DNA of 64,000 bases from positions 23,077 to 87,076 of the forward strand of contig JBBANM010000016.1 in the NCBI GenBank assembly GCA_040401995.1, given 5' to 3'. The position numbers were made by a program, and so were the translations under genes. The notes under the pieces are model-generated. The model did not search any database. It was not told the origin of the DNA and saw only the letters and a list, made by a program, of their open reading frames with translations. Shown here in pieces: positions 25,056 through 34,077 of this stretch; the first letter of the stretch is position 1, and each line of letters begins with the position of its first letter. This DNA comes from Haliscomenobacter sp040401995 (GTDB lineage Bacteria > Bacteroidota > Bacteroidia > Chitinophagales > Saprospiraceae).

Positions 25056-25900
25056 GCATAGCCTTTAGCGCTGTTTTCCTTTTTTTGCTTTTTTCTCCGG
25101 GTATTGCTTTTCGAATGGCATTTTTGAAAAGTGATTCTTTTCAAGTGACAATGGATACGTCATTGGTCAGTGAAGTACTGTTGATGTTGTTTCCGGCGGC
25201 CATTTTTCATTGTCTTGGGATCGTGGTAGTTGAAGGCGTTTGGGGAAAGAACGTGCCTTTTGACCAAATCTATTACTTGATTATTGGCAATGCCGATTTG
25301 CATGTCCTCAATTTTGCGGTTATCAAAACCCATTTTGCTTTTTTCTTGAGCTACCTTATTTTTCAAGTTGGATTGGGTTATGGTTTGGGAAGAGGATTTC
25401 AGTGGTTGGTATTGCATTATCGTTTAGATTTCAAATCCAGGCTACTCAAACCCTTCAATCATTGGGATTATCTGCTTACCGGACGGTTTTTAGATCCCAA
25501 AAGTAAAATTGGGTTTATCTTGATCGATGTAATTGTAGCCGGACCGGAAGGCGATTTGATCTATTGCGGAATTTTGGAAAAATATTTTTTGTCGAAAGAT
25601 AAAAACCTGGATAAGCTTTACCTGGTCAGCGTTTTTCGCCGCAAATTCAAAGAAGATACCAAGCAGTTCAAGTATAGCCCGGAAACCAAAGAAGAAGCCC
25701 CCATGCCATCGCTTGAAGCAACTGCTGATTTTGACAAACAAGAAAAACAGAAGTTCAACCACTATTTCAAGCAATTTGACAAACGCTATTACCAAATGCC
25801 GGGTGATTACTTCATCATCGCTTACTCGCAGGTCAAAAACATGAACATCACTTATTATACCTTAAATGAGGTAGCAGAAACGGATGCTTCAAAACTGTAA
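25052..25900 (+). CDS. Membrane protein, DUF6338-like
   Basis: A 282-residue protein with three predicted membrane helices in the first 115 residues (about 5-22, 38-62 and 88-115), then a soluble cytoplasmic domain of about 160 residues containing VAGPEGDLIYCGILEKYFLS and KLYLVSVFRR. The layout (N-terminal membrane helices, then a small beta domain beginning with a G..Y.G.L pattern) resembles DUF6338 proteins, some of which are found near defence genes, but function is unknown. It is coupled to the 63-residue protein before it. The family call is tentative. Confidence 0.65.
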   Translation: MSIAFSAVFLFLLFSPGIAFRMAFLKSDSFQVTMDTSLVSEVLLMLFPAAIFHCLGIVVVEGVWGKNVPFDQIYYLIIGNADLHVLNFAVIKTHFAFFLSYLIFQVGLGYGLGRGFQWLVLHYRLDFKSRLLKPFNHWDYLLTGRFLDPKSKIGFILIDVIVAGPEGDLIYCGILEKYFLSKDKNLDKLYLVSVFRRKFKEDTKQFKYSPETKEEAPMPSLEATADFDKQEKQKFNHYFKQFDKRYYQMPGDYFIIAYSQVKNMNITYYTLNEVAETDASKL

Positions 25901-25966
25901 CTGCGCGATTACTTTTGCTTACAAAAACCCATTTTCTCCCTACCTTTGCGGCAAATTTCAATCCAA

Positions 25967-27202
25967 ATGGCCATGACCGCTCAGGACATCCGCATCGAAG
26001 ATTACCTTTATGAGCTCCCCGACGAGCGGATTGCCCGCCACCCTTTGCCGGAGCGCGATCAATCCAAGTTGTTGGTGTACCGCAACGGCGTCATTGAATC
26101 CGATCATTACTACAATATAGCCGAGCGATTGGACAAAAACGCCCTGATCCTGTTCAACAATACCAAAGTAATCCCGGCGCGCTTGCTGTTTACGAAACCA
26201 ACGGGCGGCGTGGTGGAGCTTTTTTGTTTGGAACCAGAAAGCGAATTGGCCAGCGCCATGTCACAAACCGGGGAAACCATCTGGCGCTGTTTGATTGGCG
26301 GGATAAAAAAATGGAAAAGCGGACCCTTGGAAATGGAATTGCCCTATGCTGGCGAAAAACTAATGCTACAAGCCGAATTATTGGGCAAGGTCGATAATGA
26401 ATACCGGATTCGATTTCAGTGGTCGCCCCAAGCTTTGGCTTTTTCAGAAGTACTGGAAATGGCGGGACAGGTACCACTCCCACCCTACTTGGATCGCGCG
26501 GTGGAGGCCGAAGACCGCGAACGTTATCAAACCATTTATGCCCGTTTTGACGGATCGGTAGCCGCGCCGACAGCAGGTTTGCATTTTACGGAGCGTATAT
26601 TCCAATCCTTATCGGCAAAAAACATCACTCCCGCTTACGTGACCCTACACGTGGGCGCAGGAACCTTCAAACCAGTGAAAAGCGCCGAAATTCGCGATCA
26701 CGAGATGCACGCCGAGTATTTTGATGTAGCGGTGACAACTTTGCAGGCGCTCTTGCAGGGAGACAGACAAGTAGTTGCCGTGGGCACTACCACCCTGCGT
26801 ACTTTGGAAAGTCTGTTTTTAATGGGTTGTAAGTTGTGTCAAAACCCCGAATTGACTTTAGCAGAATTAGAAATAAAACAATGGGATGCATTTGACCCGC
26901 ACCATGCGGCGATAGCGCCTAAAGAAGCAATAACCGCTTTGCTACAGTGGCTGGAAAAACAAGGACAAGACCGCATCATTGCCAAAACCCAGCTTTTAAT
27001 CGCCCCGGGGTATCAGATCAGAATGGCGGATGCTTTGGTCACCAATTTCCATCAACCGGCGAGTACCTTATTGTTGTTGGTTGCGGCGCTTGTAGGCGAG
27101 CGCTGGCGCGAGGTGTATGCCTATGCCCTAGCGCATGATTACCGTTTTTTGAGTTATGGCGATGGGTCGTTGTTGTTTAATGCGAGCAAAGGCACAGAGT
27201 AA
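25967..27202 (+). CDS. queA: tRNA preQ1(34) S-adenosylmethionine ribosyltransferase-isomerase QueA
   Basis: QueA transfers the ribose of SAM to preQ1 at tRNA wobble position 34, giving epoxyqueuosine. Diagnostic stretches are LPDERIARHPLPERDQSKLL, NNTKVIPARL, AAPTAGLHFTERIF, HVGAGTFKPVK, HEMHAEYF and the C-terminal NFHQPASTLLLLVAAL. I start it at ATG 25967 (411 residues); the frame is open to 25946 but the extra residues are not family-like, and ATG 25973 is also possible. The chain is longer than proteobacterial QueA (about 350) because of extra segments in the middle, as is common in Bacteroidota. It converges on the araC gene with a 9-bp gap. Confidence 0.95.
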   Translation: MAMTAQDIRIEDYLYELPDERIARHPLPERDQSKLLVYRNGVIESDHYYNIAERLDKNALILFNNTKVIPARLLFTKPTGGVVELFCLEPESELASAMSQTGETIWRCLIGGIKKWKSGPLEMELPYAGEKLMLQAELLGKVDNEYRIRFQWSPQALAFSEVLEMAGQVPLPPYLDRAVEAEDRERYQTIYARFDGSVAAPTAGLHFTERIFQSLSAKNITPAYVTLHVGAGTFKPVKSAEIRDHEMHAEYFDVAVTTLQALLQGDRQVVAVGTTTLRTLESLFLMGCKLCQNPELTLAELEIKQWDAFDPHHAAIAPKEAITALLQWLEKQGQDRIIAKTQLLIAPGYQIRMADALVTNFHQPASTLLLLVAALVGERWREVYAYALAHDYRFLSYGDGSLLFNASKGTE

Positions 27203-27211
27203 GCGCTTTAT

Positions 27212-28090
27212 CTAGCCCGCCTTCTGTTTTGTTTGAGCGAGATACTCCGTGGGGGTGATATGCAGGTGTTTTTTGAATTGTTTGTTAAAATTGGATAAAT
27301 TATTGAACCCACTTTCATAAGATACTTGACCAATATTGTGATACCCTTCGCTCAATAAGCGACAAGCATACCCCACGCGAACTTCGTTGAGGTAATAGAA
27401 ATAGCTTTTCCGCGTACGGATTTTAAAATACCTACAAAAAGCGGATATCGAAAGGTTCGTAAGTTGAGCGACTTCTGAAAGCTCGATTGGATTTCTAAAA
27501 TTCATGATGGTATGCTCATAAACCCGATTGATTTTTTGGGCATTTTTTTCGTGGGCATTGCTCACATAGTCAATGGTATTCAAAAATTCATATTCCGTGG
27601 ATTTTGCCAAAACATCCAAAATAGATAGCAGCTCAATTACTCGCTGCGTCTTATCCAATGCTGGCATCGACAATAGTTTTTGACTTCCTGTCTCCAATGT
27701 TTTGCCAAAAAACTTCAGACCCTTTGAGGCTCTGCTGATTAAGTTTTTGATGTGTAAAAACTCGGGCGTAGCCAAGAATTCCTTTCCCAAAAAATCCTCG
27801 TTGAATTGCAGTATGATTGACTCTGGAACATCGTGCTGATTGGCTTCATAATAGGTTCGATCCCGCTGGCGAGTATGTGGCAAATTGCTGCCAAAAAGTA
27901 AAATTTCACCTTCCTCCATTTTTCGGATGGCATTGCCTACAAAATTGGTTCCATTTCCTTTGATACAAAAAATCAACTCAATTTCGGGGTGATAATGCCA
28001 GGGGTTGTCCCAAGGAATTGGATCGCCCTTCAAGATGAAAGAAGCATCGGTAGGCGGGATAATTTTGAGTAAATGAGGTGTTTTTGGCAT
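27212..28090 (-). CDS. AraC family transcriptional regulator
   Basis: A 292-residue protein. Residues about 20-100 look like a cupin sensor domain (PWHYHPEIELIFCIKGNGT, LFGSNLPHTRQ), and residues about 190-290 form the two AraC helix-turn-helix motifs (IELSEVAQLTNLSISAFCRY, IGQVSYESGFNNLSNFNKQF, then KHLHITPTEYL). It is transcribed away from the DUF4038 glycosidase gene at 28313 and probably controls the sugar locus that follows. A nearly perfect 35-bp inverted repeat at 28249-28283 between the two genes is a possible operator. Confidence 0.92.
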   Translation of the reverse strand: MPKTPHLLKIIPPTDASFILKGDPIPWDNPWHYHPEIELIFCIKGNGTNFVGNAIRKMEEGEILLFGSNLPHTRQRDRTYYEANQHDVPESIILQFNEDFLGKEFLATPEFLHIKNLISRASKGLKFFGKTLETGSQKLLSMPALDKTQRVIELLSILDVLAKSTEYEFLNTIDYVSNAHEKNAQKINRVYEHTIMNFRNPIELSEVAQLTNLSISAFCRYFKIRTRKSYFYYLNEVRVGYACRLLSEGYHNIGQVSYESGFNNLSNFNKQFKKHLHITPTEYLAQTKQKAG

Positions 28091-28248
28091 TGTAAAGTAC
28101 TATTTTCTTGATCTAGCTGGTTTTTTTTCACTCTTTTGCAAATATAGCACCAACAATTAATAAAAATGATGATACACCCCCTTTATTCCCAACTTAATTT
28201 GGCGTTAAATAATGTACAAAAAACACTGTTTGGATTTTTTTTGAATTA

Positions 28249-28283
28249 AGCGCTTGTTCAGATTTTGGATCTGAATAAGCGCT
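28249..28283. promoter_or_regulatory. Inverted repeat in the araC / glycosidase intergenic region
   Basis: AGCGCTTGTTCAGAT and ATCTGAATAAGCGCT form 15-bp arms with one mismatch around TTTGG. It lies 30 bp before the DUF4038 gene start. It could be an operator or leader hairpin. The phrase CTTGTTCAG also begins the palindromic element at 47607-47766, so a repeat origin is equally possible. Confidence 0.5.
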
Positions 28284-28312
28284 AATTAGTCCGTAATTTT
28301 AAATCAACCAAC

Positions 28313-29677
28313 ATGAAGCGCCTTTTCTTTGCCATTTTATTGTTGCTGGTCTTTGGACAAAGCGCCCAAACGCAATCGTTTACCTTGAGCACCAACAAGC
28401 GGTATTTGCTAAAAGACGGAAAACCTTTTTTCTGGATGGGCGACACTGCCTGGGAGCTCTTTCATCGACTCGATCGGGAAGAAGCGGAATACTACCTTAA
28501 AAAACGTGCACTTCAGGGATTTACTTTGGTTCAGGCCGTAGCATTGGCAGAATTTGACGGACTTAATGTGCCCAATTCATATGGCGACAAACCTTTAATC
28601 AATAACGATCCTACTCAACCCAATGAAGCCTATTTCAAACATGTGGATTTCATCATCGATAAGGCGGCTGAATTGGGTATTAACATTGGTTTTTTACCCA
28701 CCTGGGGCGATAAAGTTTTTAAAGCCGGCTGGGGAAAAGGACCGGAAGTATTTACGGTTGAAAATGCCAAAGTTTATGGCAAATGGCTGGGTAATCGCTA
28801 CAAAAATCGCAAAAACCTAATCTGGATATTGGGCGGCGACCGCAACCCTCGGAAAGATTCTAAAGACGTGGAAGTATGGAGATCCATGGCGGCAGGCATC
28901 GCTGAGGGAGTTGGCGGCAACGACAAAGCGATGATGACGTTCCATCCGCAACCCAATAGCGAAGGCGCGGGTGAATGGTTTCATAACGATGAGTGGTTGG
29001 ATTTCAATATGTTCCAAACAGGACATTGTCGCGACTTCGCGGTCTACGACAACATAAAAGGCGCTTATGACCGTAAACCGGCTAAACCCACGCTGGATGG
29101 CGAACCCATTTACGAAGACCACCCTGTTTGTTTCAATGTGACAGAATTGGGCACCTCCAATGCCTTTGATGTAAGAAAATCAGCGTACCTCGATCTCTTT
29201 GCTGGTGCATTTGGGCACACCTATGGCTGTCATGACATTTGGCAAATGTACTCGCCCAATCGGGAAGCCGTGAATGGTCCGCATGTATTTTGGCAGCAGG
29301 CAATGGATTTAACGGGCGCCAAGCAAATGCAATGGGTACGCAGGTTGATGGAATCGCGCCCTTTGCTGGATCGTATGCCAGACCAGTCATTGATTGTGGA
29401 AAACAATTTATCCCCTAACGAGCGCATCCAGGCTACCCGGGGCAATGATTATATTTTTGTCTATGCCGCCACTGGAAAAGCTTTTACTGTGAATTTGGGA
29501 AAAACTACGGGAACCCAACTCCAGGGATTTTGGTATGACCCTCGCAATGGAAAAACAACAGAGATCGGTAAATTCGACAACAAAGGTACTCGCCTGTTTA
29601 CGCCGCCCACCAGCGGATATGGACAGGATTGGGTGTTGATATTGGATGATGCTGGAAAGGGGTATGCGAAGCCTTAG
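28313..29677 (+). CDS. DUF4038 glycoside hydrolase, GH140 (apiosidase)-like, secreted
   Basis: A 454-residue protein with a signal peptide (MKRLFFAILLLLVFGQSAQTQ). The body is a DUF4038 TIM barrel: NKRYLLKDGKPFFWMGDTAW at the start, TLVQAVALAEFDGLN, GINIGFLPTWGDK, NLIWILGGDRNPR (about 178-190) and FQTGHC, followed by a C-terminal DUF5060/collagen-binding-like beta domain (VYAATGKAFTVNLGKTTG). GH140 members of this fold remove apiose from pectic rhamnogalacturonan II. It heads a rightward cluster with sugar-catabolic enzymes and an ABC importer, which supports a sugar-releasing role. Family level is firm; apiose specificity is inferred. Confidence 0.85.
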   Translation: MKRLFFAILLLLVFGQSAQTQSFTLSTNKRYLLKDGKPFFWMGDTAWELFHRLDREEAEYYLKKRALQGFTLVQAVALAEFDGLNVPNSYGDKPLINNDPTQPNEAYFKHVDFIIDKAAELGINIGFLPTWGDKVFKAGWGKGPEVFTVENAKVYGKWLGNRYKNRKNLIWILGGDRNPRKDSKDVEVWRSMAAGIAEGVGGNDKAMMTFHPQPNSEGAGEWFHNDEWLDFNMFQTGHCRDFAVYDNIKGAYDRKPAKPTLDGEPIYEDHPVCFNVTELGTSNAFDVRKSAYLDLFAGAFGHTYGCHDIWQMYSPNREAVNGPHVFWQQAMDLTGAKQMQWVRRLMESRPLLDRMPDQSLIVENNLSPNERIQATRGNDYIFVYAATGKAFTVNLGKTTGTQLQGFWYDPRNGKTTEIGKFDNKGTRLFTPPTSGYGQDWVLILDDAGKGYAKP

Positions 29678-29693
29678 GAATCGCCAAAAATAG

Positions 29694-30530
29694 TTGACCG
29701 TGGAATTAGGCATCAGCAGTTTTACCTATGGATGGAATGTTGGAGTGGAAGGGTACCTGCCCGAAAATCCGATGACGGAAGTTGATTTAATTCAGCAAAC
29801 CGTAGATTTTGGATTGCGGTGTTTACAGGTGGGCGACAATCTGCCATTGCATCTTTTTAACGATGATCGCAAAAAGGCGTTTCGCGATCTTCTGCTCAAC
29901 AACCAAATTCGGCTGGAGATAGGCGCAAAAAGGCTCGAAGCGGATCATTTGCACTGCTACCTACAGCTGGCTGTCTTTTTTGACGCGCCGTTGCTGCGAT
30001 TTGTGGTTGACGACGGCGCCTACGAACCAGCCCCAGCTACCATAATAGCGATCATTAAGGAGTTTTTGCCTTTTTTGACCGCTCATAAAATTACACTGGG
30101 GCTTGAAAACCACGATCGGTTCAAGGTCAAAGAATTGGCCGCTATTGTAGAAAAAGTAGGACATGAGCAGGTCGGAATTTGCTTGGATTGCGCCAACTCA
30201 ATTGGAGCCGGGGAAGGACTTGCACAGGTTGCCGAGGTATTGGCTCCATATACCGTCAATTTGCATTTAAAAGATTTTAGCATCCGGCGGTTGCCCTACA
30301 AAATGGGGTTTATAGTAGCTGGCGAAACCATGGGAAAAGGCATGATTGACTTACCCTGGTTGCTAGATAAAGTAAATGCTGCTGGCCGCTGCCAGAGCGC
30401 TATCTTGGAACAATGGGTTCCGCCAGAGGCTGATATTGCGGATACCTGCAAGAAGGAAAAAAACTGGGCAGCAGAAGGCGTGCAGTTTTTGCAGGAATTT
30501 AGGCTGGTGAACGGAAACATTCACCACTAA
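29694..30530 (+). CDS. Sugar phosphate isomerase/epimerase-like TIM-barrel protein (possible OiaC-type decarboxylase)
   Basis: A 278-residue xylose-isomerase-like TIM barrel. Metal-binding acidic residues and surroundings: LGLENHDRFKVKELAAIVE, VGICLDCANSIGAGEG, VNLHLKDFSIRRLPY and ILEQWVPPE. There is no ATG at the start; TTG at 29694 or GTG at 29700 are the candidates, the latter giving MELGISSFTYGWN, which begins at the first beta strand. It sits between the glycosidase and the ApnO-like gene. In known D-apiose pathways, 3-oxo-isoapionate decarboxylase (OiaC) belongs to this superfamily, so that is a reasonable but unproven candidate. Confidence 0.82.
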   Translation: MTVELGISSFTYGWNVGVEGYLPENPMTEVDLIQQTVDFGLRCLQVGDNLPLHLFNDDRKKAFRDLLLNNQIRLEIGAKRLEADHLHCYLQLAVFFDAPLLRFVVDDGAYEPAPATIIAIIKEFLPFLTAHKITLGLENHDRFKVKELAAIVEKVGHEQVGICLDCANSIGAGEGLAQVAEVLAPYTVNLHLKDFSIRRLPYKMGFIVAGETMGKGMIDLPWLLDKVNAAGRCQSAILEQWVPPEADIADTCKKEKNWAAEGVQFLQEFRLVNGNIHH

Positions 30531-30557
30531 ATTTTTTAAAGTAAAAAACAATCAACG

Positions 30558-31391
30558 ATGACAAAAATCGCATTGGTAGGCGCCGGAGGTAAAATGGGTT
30601 GCCGCTTGACCGATAATTTTTTAAAAATGCCGGAATACCAGGTCGCTTATTTGGAGATAAGCGAGCAAGGCATCAAGAATCTAGCCCAAAGAGGTGTGAG
30701 CGTAAGTCCGCCAAATGAGTCCATCGCCCAAGCAGATGTGGTGATTTTGGCTTTACCCGATGTTGCCCTGGCGGAGCTTTCGGCTCAAATTATTCCATTG
30801 ATGAGGAGTGGCGCCACCGTTTTGACCCTCGATCCAGCAGCGCCGCTTGATGGTGTGATTTTTCACCGGGATGATTTGGGTTATGTGATTGCCCATCCCT
30901 GTCATCCTTCGGTGTTCAATTGGGAACCCACCGAGGCTGCTTTCCGCGATTTTTATGGCGGCGTTACCGCCAAACAGTCCATTGTTGTTGCTTTGATGTT
31001 TGGTACAGAAGCGAATTATCAGTTGGGGGAGCAAGTAGCAAAAGACATGTACCAACCCATCGACCAGGTGTACCGCATTACGCTGGAGCAAATGGCGATC
31101 CTTGAACCGGCGATGGTTGAAACGCTGGCGCAAACTTGTATGGAAGTAGTGAAAGAAGGATTTGACAAAATCATTGCGCTGGGTGTTCCTGAAGCGGCTG
31201 CTCGGGATTTTGTGTTGGGACACCTGCGTATCCAAATCGCCGTTTTATTCAAAGAAGTCAATGGCACTTTTTCGGATGCTGCCTACAAAATTTCAAAACG
31301 AGCCAAACCCATTTTATTCAAAGAGGGTTGGCAAAAAATATTTGAAATGGATGACATCCGCGAACAAGTAAGGGACATCACCAACAAATAA
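30558..31391 (+). CDS. ApnO-like NAD(P)-dependent oxidoisomerase (phosphogluconate dehydrogenase-like)
   Basis: A 277-residue protein with an N-terminal Rossmann fold (VGAGGKMGCRLTDNFLKMP) and the motif DVVILALPDVALAEL, then a C-terminal helical domain like that annotated as phosphogluconate dehydrogenase C-terminal (AHPCHPSVFNW, then YGGVTAKQSIVVALM and MAILEPAMVETLAQTCME). D-apionate oxidoisomerase ApnO belongs to this group. Next to a GH140-like glycosidase, an OiaC-like barrel and a Gfo/Idh dehydrogenase, I infer the ApnO reaction (D-apionate to 3-oxo-isoapionate), pending a search. It follows its neighbour by 27 bp. Confidence 0.8.
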   Translation: MTKIALVGAGGKMGCRLTDNFLKMPEYQVAYLEISEQGIKNLAQRGVSVSPPNESIAQADVVILALPDVALAELSAQIIPLMRSGATVLTLDPAAPLDGVIFHRDDLGYVIAHPCHPSVFNWEPTEAAFRDFYGGVTAKQSIVVALMFGTEANYQLGEQVAKDMYQPIDQVYRITLEQMAILEPAMVETLAQTCMEVVKEGFDKIIALGVPEAAARDFVLGHLRIQIAVLFKEVNGTFSDAAYKISKRAKPILFKEGWQKIFEMDDIREQVRDITNK

Positions 31392-31447
31392 ATCACTTTG
31401 TAGTTTGCCTGCTGCGTTCTTAATCTGCCAAAATTCACATCAATGCC

Positions 31448-31573
31448 ATGACACCTAAAATTGCAATGCTGTCCTTTTTTTTATCGCTGAGCCTGACCAG
31501 AGGGAGCGCCCAACAAGGTTATGAACTTTTGATGACGGCGGTTTGGAGAAAACTAAGTACTCGATCAAAATAG
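31448..31573 (+). pseudogene. Possible remnant of a secreted-protein gene
   Basis: The frame starts MTPKIAMLSFFLSLSLTRGS followed by AQQGYELL, which looks like a signal peptide and cleavage site, then stops after 41 residues, 6 bp before the next gene. This may be the 5' end of a deleted gene. It is short, so chance is possible. Confidence 0.35.
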
Positions 31574-31579
31574 ATCAAT

Positions 31580-32596
31580 ATGCAAACACTACGATGCGCA
31601 ATCATTGGTACTGGTTTTTGGGCAAATTATCAAATTCCTGCTTGGCTTGAATTAGAAGGAGTGGCAATCGTTGCTTTGTTCAACCGCACAAAGGCAAAGG
31701 CAGAAATTTTGGCCAAAAAATATGGCATCCCAGCTGTTTATGATGACATTGATGCCTTGTTGGCCAATGAAAATATTGATTTTGTAGACATCATTACCGA
31801 TGTAGACACCCATCCTTTTTTTGTGGAAAAGGCAGCAGCAAAAGGTGTTCACGTCATTTGTCAAAAACCGATGGCTGCTAATTTTGGACTGGCGGAGCAC
31901 ATGCTTAAAACCTGTCAGCAGGCCGGAGTACAGTTTTACATTCACGAAAATTTCCGTTGGCAGGCGCCCATTCGGCGATTGCAGGCACTGATGTTGCAAG
32001 GCACAATCGGCAAACCTTTTAAGGCGCGTGTTTCTTTTTGTTCTGCTTTTCCGGTATTTGACAATCAACCCTTTCTAGCAGAATTAGAACAATTCATCCT
32101 GACCGATATCGGCTCGCATGTATTGGATATATGCCGGTTTTTATTTGGGGAAGTTGCGCAGCTCTATTGCCAAACCACGCGTGTAAATCCCAAAATTAAG
32201 GGCGAAGACGTGGCCAATGTATTGATGCGCATGACTTCTGGGTTGCATTGTTTTGTGGAGATGTCCTATGCATCCTTGCTTGAAAAAGAAGCATTTCCTC
32301 AAACTTTGGTTTTGATTGAGGGCGAAAAAGGAACCCTTCATTTAACCAATGACTTTGAAATACGGATCACAACGGTGGAGGGAACCCGCTCAGAGACAGT
32401 TCTGCCCACCATGTACAATTGGCTTGACCCCGCTTATGCTGTAGTCCATTCTAGTATTGTAGACTGCAACCGGGATATTTTGATAGGATTACAAGGCGGA
32501 AGATCAGAAACTACCGGAGCCGATAATTTCAAAACCGTCAGATTGGTATTTGGATGTTATGAATCCGCAAGCAAGGGGGAATTGATTAAAATTTAA
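31580..32596 (+). CDS. Gfo/Idh/MocA family oxidoreductase (candidate D-apiose dehydrogenase)
   Basis: A 338-residue protein with an N-terminal Rossmann fold (CAIIGTGFWANYQIPAWLEL), a Gfo/Idh catalytic motif in variant form (HVICQKPMA instead of the usual EKP) and a C-terminal alpha/beta domain (IHENFRWQAPIRRLQALM, LTDIGSHVLDICRFLFGE). These enzymes oxidise sugars or cyclitols with NAD(P). D-apiose dehydrogenase (ApsD) is in this family, and the context with ApnO-like and GH140-like genes suggests it. It is followed 11 bp later by the sugar ABC transporter genes. Confidence 0.88.
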   Translation: MQTLRCAIIGTGFWANYQIPAWLELEGVAIVALFNRTKAKAEILAKKYGIPAVYDDIDALLANENIDFVDIITDVDTHPFFVEKAAAKGVHVICQKPMAANFGLAEHMLKTCQQAGVQFYIHENFRWQAPIRRLQALMLQGTIGKPFKARVSFCSAFPVFDNQPFLAELEQFILTDIGSHVLDICRFLFGEVAQLYCQTTRVNPKIKGEDVANVLMRMTSGLHCFVEMSYASLLEKEAFPQTLVLIEGEKGTLHLTNDFEIRITTVEGTRSETVLPTMYNWLDPAYAVVHSSIVDCNRDILIGLQGGRSETTGADNFKTVRLVFGCYESASKGELIKI

Positions 32597-32607
32597 ACAC
32601 AACTATA

Positions 32608-34077
32608 ATGCCGCTACACCTAACCAACATATCAAAGTCGTTTGGCGCTGTTAAAGCCTTGCAAAATATTGATTTTGACTTGGCAGATGGGGAAATACAT
32701 GCCGTTTGTGGTGAAAACGGCGCCGGAAAAAGCACTTTGATGAATTTGCTTTCTGGTAATCTACAACCTGATTCTGGCGAGATTCAATTAAACAACAAGG
32801 TTGTACAATTCAAAAATCAAACCCACGCAACCGTCTGTGGTATCGCTATTGTTTACCAGCACCTCAGCTTATTTGAAAATCAAAACATTGCCGAAAATAT
32901 CTTTGTCGATCAATTCCCCACAACTCGCCTTGGCCTAATTGATTATAAAAAATTGTATTCGGAAACCGCTTTGCTGCTCCAAAAACTCAATTTTGACCCC
33001 ACGCTTCGCCCCCAAACGAGGGTATCGGAGCTATCTGCTGGCCAAAAACAGTTGGTTGAGATTGCCAAAGCATTGTCCAAAAAACCAGCAATACTAATTT
33101 TGGATGAACCCACTGCCTCGATCACCGAGGATGACGTCATCGTTCTATTTAACATAATCAGGCAACTTAAAGCAACTGGAACATCAATCATCTACATTTC
33201 TCACCGCATAGAAGAAATTTTTACCCTTGCCGAACGGGTCACTGTTTTGAAAGATGGCCAAAAAGTAGGCGTCTATCCTACTGTTAATCTTAGCAAACAA
33301 GCATTAATTGCCCTCATGGTGGGAAGGGCGCTACCCTCCACAACCAATCAGCGTACTAAAACGGAGATCGTCGCTTTAAAAGTCGAGCGGCTTGGCAACA
33401 CATACATTAAAGACATTTCTTTTCAACTGTTTCGTGGTGAAATACTGGCTTTAGCCGGTTTAGTAGGCGCAGGAAGAACAGAAATTGCTAAAACGATTTT
33501 TGGCGCGCTGAAAAAAGAAGAGGGTGAAATTTTTTTAAACAACACAGCCATTCAAATCAATAGCCCTGCTGATGCTATACGCAACCAAATTGCTTATGTG
33601 CCGGAAGAACGCAAAACACTGGGGCTGTTTCAAGAGATGTCCATTGCCGAAAACATCAGTTCTATCTTTTTTACTTCCAATCAGCCATTTTTTCATGACG
33701 CTGCTAAAACAAGCCGCATTGCCAGCGATTATCGAAAAAAGCTCAACATAAACAGTGCCTCTATTTCGCAAAAAGTAGCCCAACTTAGTGGCGGTAATCA
33801 ACAAAAAGTGGTGTTAGCGAAATGGCTTTCTAGCAATCCCGAGGTGCTGATTGTGGATGAGCCAACCCACGGTATCGATGTAGGAGCAAAATTTGAGATC
33901 TATCAACTTTTAAAAAAACTAGCTGCAGAAGGCAAAGCCATTCTGTTGATTTCGAGTGAGCTGCCCGAAATATTAGCTATTTCAGATCGGGTATTGGTGA
34001 TCAAGAATGGGCGCATCGCCAAAGAACTTACAACAGCACAAACCAGCGAAGAAGAAATTTTAAAATGGGCCATGTAA
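32608..34077 (+). CDS. Sugar ABC transporter, duplicated ATP-binding subunit (RbsA type)
   Basis: A 489-residue protein with two ABC domains. The first has an intact Walker A (GENGAGKSTLMNLLSG, about 34-49), signature LSAGQKQLVEIAKAL and Walker B ILILDEPTASI. The second has a degenerate Walker A (GLVGAGRTEIAKTIFG), signature LSGGNQQKVVLAKWL and Walker B VLIVDEPTHGIDVG. This is the RbsA/MglA/XylG architecture that powers pentose and hexose uptake. It overlaps the permease gene by up to 13 bp. Confidence 0.95.
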   Translation: MPLHLTNISKSFGAVKALQNIDFDLADGEIHAVCGENGAGKSTLMNLLSGNLQPDSGEIQLNNKVVQFKNQTHATVCGIAIVYQHLSLFENQNIAENIFVDQFPTTRLGLIDYKKLYSETALLLQKLNFDPTLRPQTRVSELSAGQKQLVEIAKALSKKPAILILDEPTASITEDDVIVLFNIIRQLKATGTSIIYISHRIEEIFTLAERVTVLKDGQKVGVYPTVNLSKQALIALMVGRALPSTTNQRTKTEIVALKVERLGNTYIKDISFQLFRGEILALAGLVGAGRTEIAKTIFGALKKEEGEIFLNNTAIQINSPADAIRNQIAYVPEERKTLGLFQEMSIAENISSIFFTSNQPFFHDAAKTSRIASDYRKKLNINSASISQKVAQLSGGNQQKVVLAKWLSSNPEVLIVDEPTHGIDVGAKFEIYQLLKKLAAEGKAILLISSELPEILAISDRVLVIKNGRIAKELTTAQTSEEEILKWAM

